NCBI GenBank assembly: GCA_045540695.1
Contig: JAZQHR010000007.1
Span: 1-15,807, forward strand
Direction: 5' to 3'
Length of the DNA: 15,807 nt
From: JAZQHR01 sp045540695
GTDB lineage: Bacteria; Bacillota; Clostridia; UMGS1810
Part shown: in pieces, positions 1 through 5,915 of the stretch
Position numbering within the stretch: position 1 is the first letter of the stretch
Layout of the letters: each line of letters opens with the position of its first letter
Translations under genes and position numbers: made by a program
The notes under the pieces: model-generated
Seen by the model: the letters and a program-made list of their open reading frames with translations, nothing else
What the model was told of the DNA's origin: nothing
Database searches by the model: none

Positions 1-605
1 GAGCGTATAAACATATTTTGAAGCTCTACTCTTGATGCCTCGTCATCTGCCTTGTAACGCAGTATTTTTACACAATCCTCGCCTGACAGCTTTTGCTTGC
101 CCTTTTGGAAATCTATTTCAAGCTTTTGTTTTTTGTCGGTGTAGTGCATATCGTAAGGCACGTCAAACTCCACGCCGCCAAGTATGTCAAAGGTTTTTGC
201 AAGGGTGGTAAAGTCAAATGTGATATAATTGTGCACAGTTTTCTTTGTAATCTGAGATGCGTAATCCTTAAGCATTTCACCTTTGCCGATAGACCACACA
301 GAGCCTATCATCTGCGTGCTGTTTTCCACATTAACCATAGTGTCCGACGGAATGTAAGTAAGCATTACATCTTTTGCGGGAGTGTCTACTGTGACAAGGA
401 TAAGTGTGTCAGCAAAATTTTCCATACTGTCTATGCCGGCTACTAAAATGTTTAACGTGTCATCTATGTTTTCGTATTCGTTTTCTCTTAACAGGTCGGT
501 GCTTACCAGCTTGTAATATGTAGCTCCGCCAAGCACGCCTATAAATATACTTATCATACAAAGTATTGCTATGAAAATATATGATTTTTTTAGTTTTATA
601 TTCAA
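1..605 (-). CDS. LytR-CpsA-Psr (LCP) family protein, 3' end outside window
   Basis: LCP enzymes sit in the membrane with an outward-facing domain and transfer lipid-linked glycopolymers to peptidoglycan. The 201 visible residues have a membrane anchor at about residues 8-30, then the LCP core: NILVAGIDS (51-60), ADTLILVTVD (65-74), IPSDT (85-89), ILGGVEFDVP (141-150), KLSGEDCVKILRYK (172-185) and a following R192. The start is a TTG at 603-605, preceded by AAGGAG (615-620) nine bases away. It lies 15 bases after the stop of the HAD gene, so the two are probably cotranscribed. The arginine of the usual IPRDT motif is serine here (S87), and the second arginine of the RxR motif is lysine (K185). 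The two metal-binding aspartates appear present (D59, D66). The family call is firm; the enzymatic activity is less so. The gene continues beyond position 1. Confidence 0.85.
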   Translation of the reverse strand, partial: MNIKLKKSYIFIAILCMISIFIGVLGGATYYKLVSTDLLRENEYENIDDTLNILVAGIDSMENFADTLILVTVDTPAKDVMLTYIPSDTMVNVENSTQMIGSVWSIGKGEMLKDYASQITKKTVHNYITFDFTTLAKTFDILGGVEFDVPYDMHYTDKKQKLEIDFQKGKQKLSGEDCVKILRYKADDEASRVELQNMFIR

Positions 606-620
606 GCGTTTTCGCTCCTT

Positions 621-1253
621 TTATAATAGTTCTTCAAATGAATTAACATATCTGTCGCATAATGACATTATGTCATCTTTGTGCTTGCCTGCCGCCTTGT
701 CGTATATGGCATATACAGTAAAGCCTGCTGATTTTGCGGTGTTTATAGGTGTAAAGCTGTCCTCAAATACCACACAATCGGATATGTCGCAACCGCATCT
801 TTTACCGCATTCTATAAATATGTGCGGATGCTCTTTGCTTTTGCCCGCCTCTGTTACAGTGAGGATAAATTCAAACATATCCATCACACCAAGCCTCGTA
901 AGTGCATTTTCTATGTTTGTGCGTTCAGAAAGTGTAGCTATGCACATTTTCACACCATCTTTTTTTAATTTTTGTAAATATTCTTTTACGTAAGGCTTAA
1001 GCTGAATTTTTGTTTTATACATATCTATCACGTGCCTGTCCCAGCACGCCATTATCTCGGCAGGTGACATATCGGGAAGAAATTTTTCTGATATAATCTC
1101 TGCCGCCTGAGCGTATGTCATCTGATTTATAAGCTTGTCTATATCTTCGTGTACTTCTACGCACTGCTCTTTTAAAAAGTCGTATGTCATATTTCGCCAC
1201 ATATCCATAGAATCGAGCAGAGTACCATCAAGGTCAAAAATAGCTGCTTTCAT
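621..1253 (-). CDS. HAD-superfamily hydrolase (subfamily IA, phosphatase/phosphomutase-like)
   Basis: A 210-residue haloacid-dehalogenase-type hydrolase, probably cytoplasmic, acting on a small phosphorylated molecule that cannot be named from sequence. All four HAD motifs are visible: DLDGT (8-12 region, with nucleophile D7 and acid D9), a threonine in CIATLSE (T107), a lysine in GKSK (K138 or K140), and VVFEDS with E164-D165. The helical cap between motifs I and II is typical of beta-phosphoglucomutase/PGP-like enzymes. The usual KPxPD stretch after motif III reads KSKEHPHIF, a variant. The ATG overlaps the stop of the upstream PAP2 gene by four bases (ATGA, 1250-1253), and the LCP gene follows 15 bases downstream. 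This indicates one transcription unit with translational coupling. Confidence 0.9.
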   Translation of the reverse strand: MKAAIFDLDGTLLDSMDMWRNMTYDFLKEQCVEVHEDIDKLINQMTYAQAAEIISEKFLPDMSPAEIMACWDRHVIDMYKTKIQLKPYVKEYLQKLKKDGVKMCIATLSERTNIENALTRLGVMDMFEFILTVTEAGKSKEHPHIFIECGKRCGCDISDCVVFEDSFTPINTAKSAGFTVYAIYDKAAGKHKDDIMSLCDRYVNSFEELL

Positions 1254-2104
1254 TTTTTAATTCCCCCGTATATTTTTCCTGCCAGCATAAACAGTGCAGG
1301 GATTATAAGGCTTATAAGTATGCCCAGTATGCTGTATCGTAGATAGTCAAAAAATAATCTGTCGGGCATCGTGTCAACAACCGACTTAACCGAAAGAAGG
1401 ATTATAAGCCCGAACGTGATTTTAACTATCCTTATCGGTACACTTCCATGCGGTTTAAAGCTAAACGTCTTTTCGTCTATGATATATCCTGCCAAAAACC
1501 AGGTAATAAGCCCCGTTATCTTGTAAAGGTCACCGTCCTTTAAAAATATCATCATTATATAAAGCGGAAGTGTGCATAACATTAGGCGTACATAGTTGTC
1601 GCTGTCGACTATTTTTTGTGCAAAAGAGTAGATAACTATAGAAATTAAAAATCCAAGCACAAGACCGGTAAATACGTCAAGCGGAGTGTGAACGCCCAGA
1701 TATATCCTTGAAAATGCCACAAGCACAGCGAATATGATGCCAAGATATTTTACACAGTTATTTTTAAACGCAAGATATCCCGATGTAGATACTGCACTCA
1801 TTACCTGAGAATGACCGCTTGGAAATGAATATCCATAGCTTGAGTGAGTGTCTATGCGTCGTATTTCGCTATCTTTCAAAAAAGGTCGCGGAACCTTAAA
1901 TATATTTTTAAGCACGCTGTTTAAAGATACGTTATATGCGGTAACTATAGCAATGCCAACGCCCTTTTTTTTGTCGATGCCCCAGTATACGATGGTGGCA
2001 ATCACCGACAAAATAACGGGCGAGCATATATCCGATATCCGCATAAAAAGCATATCTAAAAATGGTGTAGAAAAGCTTTGTACAAATTTTATAAATTCAA
2101 GCAT
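1250..2104 (-). CDS. PAP2-family membrane phosphatase
   Basis: A 284-residue integral membrane phosphatase of the type 2 phosphatidic-acid-phosphatase family. Members remove phosphate from lipid phosphates or pyrophosphates such as undecaprenyl pyrophosphate, usually on the outer face of the membrane. The three-part catalytic signature is complete: KX6RP (K66 to R73-P74), PSGH (95-98), and SRX5HX3D (S132-R133, H139, D143). Several hydrophobic segments precede, separate and follow the motifs, with extra C-terminal ones around 172-188, 195-209, 228-243 and 257-277. The ATG at 2104 is preceded by GGAGGG (2116-2121) 11 bases away. It is the first gene of a three-gene minus-strand unit with the HAD and LCP genes. 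The link to wall-polymer lipid recycling is inference from those neighbours; the exact substrate is unknown. Confidence 0.9.
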   Translation of the reverse strand: MLEFIKFVQSFSTPFLDMLFMRISDICSPVILSVIATIVYWGIDKKKGVGIAIVTAYNVSLNSVLKNIFKVPRPFLKDSEIRRIDTHSSYGYSFPSGHSQVMSAVSTSGYLAFKNNCVKYLGIIFAVLVAFSRIYLGVHTPLDVFTGLVLGFLISIVIYSFAQKIVDSDNYVRLMLCTLPLYIMMIFLKDGDLYKITGLITWFLAGYIIDEKTFSFKPHGSVPIRIVKITFGLIILLSVKSVVDTMPDRLFFDYLRYSILGILISLIIPALFMLAGKIYGGIKK

Positions 2105-2134
2105 ACTAAATCAATCCCTCCATACAGAATATAT

Positions 2135-2155
2135 TTTAACATAATTAGTGTTAAA
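2135..2155. repeat. Short inverted repeat upstream of the PAP2 gene
   Basis: TTTAACA (2135-2141) and TGTTAAA (2149-2155) form a perfect 7-bp inverted repeat with a 7-bp spacer. It lies 14 bases from the PAP2 ribosome binding site, in the intergenic region shared with the divergent P-loop gene. The symmetry would fit an operator, but in such AT-rich DNA chance is a serious alternative. Confidence 0.3.
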
Positions 2156-2224
2156 TGTTAAGCAAAAATTATTATAACTATGTAATTTTCACAAAAATTT
2201 TAAAAAATTTTTATAAATACGATA

Positions 2225-2253
2225 TTGAATAACTCTTTTAAATATAGTATAAT
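2225..2253 (+). promoter_or_regulatory. Sigma-A promoter for the P-loop gene
   Basis: TTGAAT (2225-2230) and TATAAT (2248-2253) are separated by exactly 17 bp. The predicted transcription start at about 2260 leaves a leader of roughly 35 bases before the ATG at 2295. Confidence 0.7.
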
Positions 2254-2294
2254 ATATATACATCAAAATAAAAATGCATAAGGGGGACTTTGAA

Positions 2295-2705
2295 ATGGTT
2301 AATCTAATAGTTGGAAAAAAAGGATCCGGAAAGACAAAGGCAATGCTTGACACAGTTGCTCTTGCACTAAGTAATGAAAACGGCGATATCGTTTTCATCA
2401 ATCACGGCGACAGACATATCTATCACCTTAATCATTCAATAAGACTTATAGATATCGAAGAGTATGGTGTAAAGACATTCTCTGAATTTAAATGCTTCTT
2501 AAATGGTGCTTTGTCACAGAACTATGATATATCTCACATATTTATTGATAGCTTGTTTAAAGTAGTGCCTGAAGGTCATGATGAGCTTGCTGGCTTTATA
2601 AATGACATCAGTGCTATTTCTGACGAATATGCGGTAGATTTTACTATCACTATCAGTGCTGATAAGGAAGAACTTCCTGAGGCTGTATACGAGTATATTT
2701 CATAA
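2295..2705 (+). CDS. Small P-loop NTPase of unknown function
   Basis: A 136-residue soluble protein that I do not recognise as a named family. It has a canonical Walker A motif, GKKGSGKT (7-14), at the very N-terminus, and a Walker-B-like strand ending in aspartate, HIFIDS (81-86, D85). A third hydrophobic strand ending in SAD (about 117-123) is in the place of a sensor strand. This resembles a minimal RecA/kinase-like ATP-binding core with nothing attached. The start at 2295 is chosen over an in-frame ATG at 2274 because AAGGGGG lies at the right distance before 2295; the upstream ATG would include that site within the coding region. The gene has its own promoter and terminator, so it is probably monocistronic. 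ATP binding is well supported, but function and partners are not. Confidence 0.85.
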   Translation: MVNLIVGKKGSGKTKAMLDTVALALSNENGDIVFINHGDRHIYHLNHSIRLIDIEEYGVKTFSEFKCFLNGALSQNYDISHIFIDSLFKVVPEGHDELAGFINDISAISDEYAVDFTITISADKEELPEAVYEYIS

Positions 2706-2737
2706 TATAATCTTATTGTAAATACGGAAAAATATAT

Positions 2738-2779
2738 CGCTTCCCGTGCTGGTATTTATGCAGTACGGAAGCGATTTTT
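2738..2779 (+). terminator. Rho-independent terminator after the P-loop gene
   Basis: CGCTTCC (2738-2744) and GGAAGCG (2767-2773) form the base of a hairpin that extends inward with one bulge (GT/AC, then CTG/CAG). A run of five T residues follows at 2775-2779. It lies 33 bases after the stop codon. Confidence 0.75.
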
Positions 2780-2802
2780 ATATAACTTGGAGGGTTCATC
2801 GT

Positions 2803-3318
2803 ATGAAATATTACATAGGACAAGGTCTTAAAATGTGGCTGGTGTTTGTGCTGTTTGCAGTGCTGTCTACTGTATTTATGACAATATTTACATTTGCCGC
2901 TACAAGCGAAATGGGTACAAATATATATTCGTGTGTTACTGCTGCGTGGTTTCTTTCAAAGATATATTCTATCGCGTGGGAAAATGGAAAAAAAGATGGC
3001 AGAACGCAGGCGGTGCATCCGTATAACCCTGTAAACGGCTTTGTATTTGGTGCTGTATCGGTTGTGCCAAGCATTATAGTGCTTGTGGTATATATTCTTA
3101 ATTCAGATGCGGAAATGTCACTTTTCTTATACAACGTATATATGGCAACCTTTATAGGGTTTATAGATGGATTTGCCAAAACACCTGTAGCGATAAGCGT
3201 GATTATATTTGTATGCATTGTAATAGTGTCAGGCGTGGGATATATAGTAGGAAAAAGACGTTTTAGTATAGTGGAAACATATCTTCCAAAGCTTGTATAT
3301 AAGCAAAAGAAAGATTGA
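2803..3318 (+). CDS. Small polytopic membrane protein, function unknown
   Basis: A 171-residue protein with about four hydrophobic segments (roughly residues 11-33, 77-97, 104-120 and 128-149), a charged loop around 60-70 (ENGKKDGRTQ) and a basic C-terminal tail (KRRFSIVETYLPKLVYKQKKD region). I recognise no catalytic motif or named family. The ATG at 2803 is supported by GGAGGG (2789-2794) eight bases upstream. An in-frame ATG at 2746 would place the N-terminus inside the terminator hairpin and has no ribosome binding site, so it is rejected. The gene follows the P-loop gene on the same strand across a terminator; its transcription probably comes from read-through, as I see no strong promoter of its own. 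Confidence 0.8.
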   Translation: MKYYIGQGLKMWLVFVLFAVLSTVFMTIFTFAATSEMGTNIYSCVTAAWFLSKIYSIAWENGKKDGRTQAVHPYNPVNGFVFGAVSVVPSIIVLVVYILNSDAEMSLFLYNVYMATFIGFIDGFAKTPVAISVIIFVCIVIVSGVGYIVGKRRFSIVETYLPKLVYKQKKD

Positions 3319-3337
3319 TGTTTGTAAATGAAAAAGG

Positions 3338-3355
3338 ATACACGTAGACGTGTAT
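3338..3355. repeat. Short palindrome after the membrane-protein gene
   Basis: ATACACGT and ACGTGTAT form a perfect 8-bp inverted repeat separated by AG. As RNA it would be a 7-bp stem with a four-base loop. It lies 20 bases after the stop codon and has no T-run, so it is not a typical terminator. Confidence 0.4.
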
Positions 3356-3367
3356 TAAAGAACAGAA

Positions 3368-3397
3368 AACGGAGCAGTGAATTACACTGCTCCGTTT
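3368..3397. terminator. Terminator hairpin between convergent genes
   Basis: A perfect 12-bp stem (3368-3379 with 3385-3396) and a five-base loop. It is flanked by short A and T tracts on both sides. It lies between the plus-strand membrane-protein gene and the minus-strand regulator gene, so it probably serves both directions. Confidence 0.75.
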
Positions 3398-3463
3398 CGC
3401 TATTATAGAAACAATCTACTTTCCATCTTATTAATCTTGTTGGTTTTTGTTTGGACAGTTCCG

Positions 3464-3652
3464 TTATTTCACCTTACTGTTGTCAATAGCATAATCCAAT
3501 AAAATGTTAATTAGCTCATTTCTTGAGCGGTTTGTTTCTTCGGATAGTTTGTTTAATTTTGCGACAGTTTCTTCTTTTATCCTTACAGAAAATGTCTTAT
3601 ATCCATCTTCGCCTTTTAAATTCTTTTTGTTTATAATAAGCTTATCATTCAT
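3464..3652 (-). CDS. Ribbon-helix-helix (CopG/Arc-type) DNA-binding protein
   Basis: A 62-residue protein with the ribbon-helix-helix pattern: a short strand YKTFSVRI (18-25), helix A about 27-39 (ETVAKLNKLSEET), a turn with NRSRNE (41-46), and helix B to about residue 57 (LINILLDYAI). Proteins of this fold dimerise, place the paired strands in the major groove, and usually repress promoters with repeated short half-sites. The ATG at 3652 has an AGGTG ribosome binding site nearby. The gene is divergent from the stalk-domain gene, and the 96-bp gap holds several AACATA/TATGTT half-sites overlapping a strong promoter, so control of that gene and itself is likely (inference). No toxin gene is adjacent, so an antitoxin role is less likely. 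Confidence 0.8.
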   Translation of the reverse strand: MNDKLIINKKNLKGEDGYKTFSVRIKEETVAKLNKLSEETNRSRNELINILLDYAIDNSKVK

Positions 3653-3675
3653 AACATTTCACCTCACATATAGTA

Positions 3676-3731
3676 TATGTTGACAAAGGTTATAAATATA
3701 TGTTATAATACATAACATAAAACATAACATA
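3676..3731 (+). promoter_or_regulatory. Strong promoter overlapped by a candidate operator array
   Basis: TTGACA (3680-3685) and TATAAT (3704-3709) are 18 bp apart and point toward the stalk-domain gene. Overlapping them are TATGTT (3676-3681), a palindrome TATGTTAT-N5-ATAACATA (3699-3719), and a second ATAACATA (3724-3731) exactly 12 bp after the first. The -10 box lies inside the palindrome. Binding by the adjacent ribbon-helix-helix protein is inferred. Confidence 0.65.
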
Positions 3732-3748
3732 TATGGAGGCAAATTAAA

Positions 3749-4447
3749 ATGATGAAAAGATTACAAGGGTTAATAGCAGGTGTTCTTATTGGAGCAACGA
3801 TTACTGGGGGAGCAGTGTTTGCAAAAAGTGGAAGAGAAATGGTTGAGGCACTATATAACAACATAAAGATTTATGTTGATGGTGTAAAAATTCAACCAAA
3901 AGATGCAACTGGTAAAACAGTAGAACCTTTTATTTATAACGGCACTACATATCTGCCTGTTCGCGCGGTGGGCGAAGCACTAGGAAAAACTGTTACTTGG
4001 GATGGAGAAACACAAAGTGTTTATCTTGGCGAAAAACCAGGAGATGCACAATATCTTATGGATGTTTGTCCGCCATATCAAGGACATCATCTGGAAGAAT
4101 ATCCTCAATCATCTGGAGATTTTTTCATGATGGGAGGAAAACAATATTCTAATGGTTTTGCAATCACTCATACAATGGATGGATTTGCATTAATTAATCT
4201 TGATGGAAAATATTCTACTATGGAACTTGATATAGGATATATACCTAGATCCTATTCAGCTGCTTCATATTCAGAATATACTGTTTCATTTATTGTGGAT
4301 GGGAAAACTGTAAAAACATATAATTTAGACGCATACACAATGCCACAAAAAATAACTGTTCCTTTAAACAACGGTTTACAATTAAAAATTTGTACATCAG
4401 ATAATTTTGATTATGGAACAGGATTTGCGAATATTATTTTAAAATAA
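3749..4447 (+). CDS. Secreted protein with stalk (copper amine oxidase N-like) domain and NPCBM-like domain
   Basis: A 232-residue exported protein. A signal peptide covers residues 1-25 (MMKR, hydrophobic core, then VFA before K26). A stalk domain spans about 37-96, with the typical VDGVKI..., the NGTTYLPVRAVGEALG motif (64-79) and a closing TWDGETQSVYLG. The C-terminal 130 residues, from about YLMDV at 102, resemble the beta-sandwich NPCBM carbohydrate-binding type, with SNGFAI, LDGKYSTMELDIG and a final GFANIIL. Such proteins are surface or wall associated; no enzyme domain is present. GGAGG (3735-3739) lies nine bases before the ATG at 3749, better placed than the adjacent ATG at 3752. 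Codon use (many AAT, TAT, AAA) looks more AT-rich than in the flanking housekeeping genes, hinting at a separate origin. Confidence 0.8.
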   Translation: MMKRLQGLIAGVLIGATITGGAVFAKSGREMVEALYNNIKIYVDGVKIQPKDATGKTVEPFIYNGTTYLPVRAVGEALGKTVTWDGETQSVYLGEKPGDAQYLMDVCPPYQGHHLEEYPQSSGDFFMMGGKQYSNGFAITHTMDGFALINLDGKYSTMELDIGYIPRSYSAASYSEYTVSFIVDGKTVKTYNLDAYTMPQKITVPLNNGLQLKICTSDNFDYGTGFANIILK

Positions 4448-4596
4448 CACCACATACCTTTGCTTTAACAAACAGAGAAAGTGCATCACGCTTTTCGCAA
4501 TTTTTAGGATAATGCTAAAACTTTATAAAGCGGAACGACACATAGGTCGTTCCCTACAATTTGGTTTGTCGGGTTCAAACTAATCCTACAAAAAAG
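4448..4596. repeat. Non-coding region with a short repeat-like hairpin
   Basis: No gene is seen here. GGAACGAC (4532-4539) and GTCGTTCC (4546-4553) form a perfect 8-bp hairpin followed by CTACAA. The stretch CGTTCCCTACAA recurs nearly exactly in the MITE-like element at 4685-4696, so the two probably belong to one repeat family. TAGGAT near 4505 and ATCCTA near 4583 may be worn outer ends. Confidence 0.4.
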
Positions 4597-4743
4597 GGGC
4601 TGTCTTAATAATCACATAATTCGAATAATTATACAATATAAATCGTAGGGAATGGATTTATCCATTCCGCAAAGCGCATAAATGCGTTCCCTACAAAATT
4701 TATTGATAATTTTATTCGTATGCTATGATTATTAAGACAGCCC
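4597..4743. mobile_element. MITE-like element, 147 bp, with terminal inverted repeats
   Basis: The ends are perfect 18-bp inverted repeats, GGGCTGTCTTAATAATCA at 4597-4614 and its complement at 4726-4743, continuing imperfectly inward (TCGAAT/ATTCGT and beyond). The centre is nested: GTAGGGAA (4645-4652) can pair with TTCCCTAC (4687-4694), while GGAATGGA/TCCATTCC (4649-4668) and CGCAT/ATGCG (4675-4686) form inner hairpins. It has no coding capacity. GGGCTGTC-type ends are common in Firmicute insertion sequences, so a transposase acting in trans is plausible. I see no convincing target-site duplication. It may also affect the 3' end of the wecB transcript. Confidence 0.65.
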
Positions 4744-4774
4744 ATTTTAATATTTATGATTTATCTATTTTCGC

Positions 4775-5914
4775 TTAAAAATCTGCAGGTCTGTCGGCTG
4801 TTTCGCCAAAGTAGTAAAGTATAGCCTCTACTATTCTCTGTGAAGCAAGTCCGTCACCGTATGGGTTTGCAGTTTTAGCTATTTTCTTGTAAGTTTCTTC
4901 GTTGTTAAGAATTTCGTTTGCAAGCTTAACTATATCTTCTTTGTGTATTCCGCCCATAAGCACAGTGCCCGCTTCAACAGCTTCAGGACGTTCTGTTTCA
5001 TTTCTAAGCACTATAACAGGCTTGCCAAGGCTTGGAGCTTCCTCCTGAATACCGCCCGAGTCTGTCATAACTATAAAGCTTCTGTCCATAGCATTGTGAA
5101 GCTCTTCTACGTCAAGCGGTTCTATAAGGTGTACTCTGTCCATATTACCAAGGATAGATGTAGCCACTTCACGTACAGCAGGGTTTAGGTGCATAGGGTA
5201 TACCACCTCAACGTCTGGGTTTGCTTCCACTACTTCCTTAACGGCAGTACATATATTCTTTAGCGGCTCGCCAAGATTTTCACGTCTGTGTGCTGTCATA
5301 ACAATGATTTTTTTGTTTTTAAAATCAAGGCTTCTTAGAGTTTCATCTTCAAATACATAATCGTCACGTACAGTTGTCTTAAGTGCATCAATTACAGTGT
5401 TACCTGTGATGAATATATCTTTTTCGTTTATGTTTTCTTTTAAAAGGTTATTCTTGTTTGAAATGGTAGGAGAGAAATGCAGGTCAGCAATAGCACCTGT
5501 AAGCTTTCTGTTCATCTCCTCAGGGAATGGTGAATACTTGTCGTATGTACGAAGTCCCGCTTCTACATGTCCCACCTTTACCTGATTGTAAAATGCCGCA
5601 AGGCTTCCAATAAATGTGGTAGTGGTATCACCATGTACCAATACTATGTCAGGCTGTGCCTGTTTGATTACCTCGTCAAGTCCTGTAAGACCTTTTGTGG
5701 TAATGCCAAGAAGTGTCTGTCTTTGCTGCATAATGTTTAAATCATAATCAGGTGTGATGTCAAAGATTTTAAGTACCTGGTCAAGCATTTCTCTGTGCTG
5801 AGCGGTAACCGCAACCATTGATTTGATTTTGTCGCATTTTTCAAGCTCTTTTACAAGGGGTGCCATCTTTATTGCTTCGGGTCTTGTTCCGAATACTGTT
5901 AATACTTTAATCAT
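4775..5914 (-). CDS. wecB: UDP-N-acetylglucosamine 2-epimerase (non-hydrolysing)
   Basis: A 379-residue cytoplasmic enzyme interconverting UDP-GlcNAc and UDP-ManNAc, the ManNAc donor for wall teichoic acids and secondary wall polymers. Family signatures are intact: FGTRPEAIKMAPL (8-20), VHGDTTTT (93-100), GHVEAGLRT (115-123) followed by FPEEMNR (130-136), TAHRREN (207-213), and TDSGGIQEEAPSLGKPV (284-300) with NETERPEA. Length is normal. The start at 5914 is preferred over an in-frame ATG at 5938: it begins one base after the tagO stop and has an AGGA site eight bases upstream, and the protein starts MIKVLTVFGTRPE as in relatives. It is cotranscribed with tagO. The non-hydrolysing class (wecB/mnaA) is clear from the motifs. 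Confidence 0.96.
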   Translation of the reverse strand: MIKVLTVFGTRPEAIKMAPLVKELEKCDKIKSMVAVTAQHREMLDQVLKIFDITPDYDLNIMQQRQTLLGITTKGLTGLDEVIKQAQPDIVLVHGDTTTTFIGSLAAFYNQVKVGHVEAGLRTYDKYSPFPEEMNRKLTGAIADLHFSPTISNKNNLLKENINEKDIFITGNTVIDALKTTVRDDYVFEDETLRSLDFKNKKIIVMTAHRRENLGEPLKNICTAVKEVVEANPDVEVVYPMHLNPAVREVATSILGNMDRVHLIEPLDVEELHNAMDRSFIVMTDSGGIQEEAPSLGKPVIVLRNETERPEAVEAGTVLMGGIHKEDIVKLANEILNNEETYKKIAKTANPYGDGLASQRIVEAILYYFGETADRPADF

Positions 5915-5915
5915 G

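Noticed and set aside
93..446. A 117-codon open frame on the plus strand
   Set aside because: It lies fully opposite the LCP gene, whose translation matches family motifs; no ribosome binding site and no recognisable protein.
571..993. A 140-codon open frame on the plus strand
   Set aside because: Opposite the HAD gene, whose four catalytic motifs are intact on the minus strand.
3464..3652. Antitoxin of a toxin-antitoxin pair
   Set aside because: Ribbon-helix-helix proteins often are antitoxins, but no small toxin gene adjoins it; the neighbour is a divergent secreted protein.
4448..4774. CRISPR array or hidden small gene in the repeat-rich gap
   Set aside because: The repeats are inverted and nested rather than regularly spaced direct repeats, and no frame with a ribosome binding site is present.
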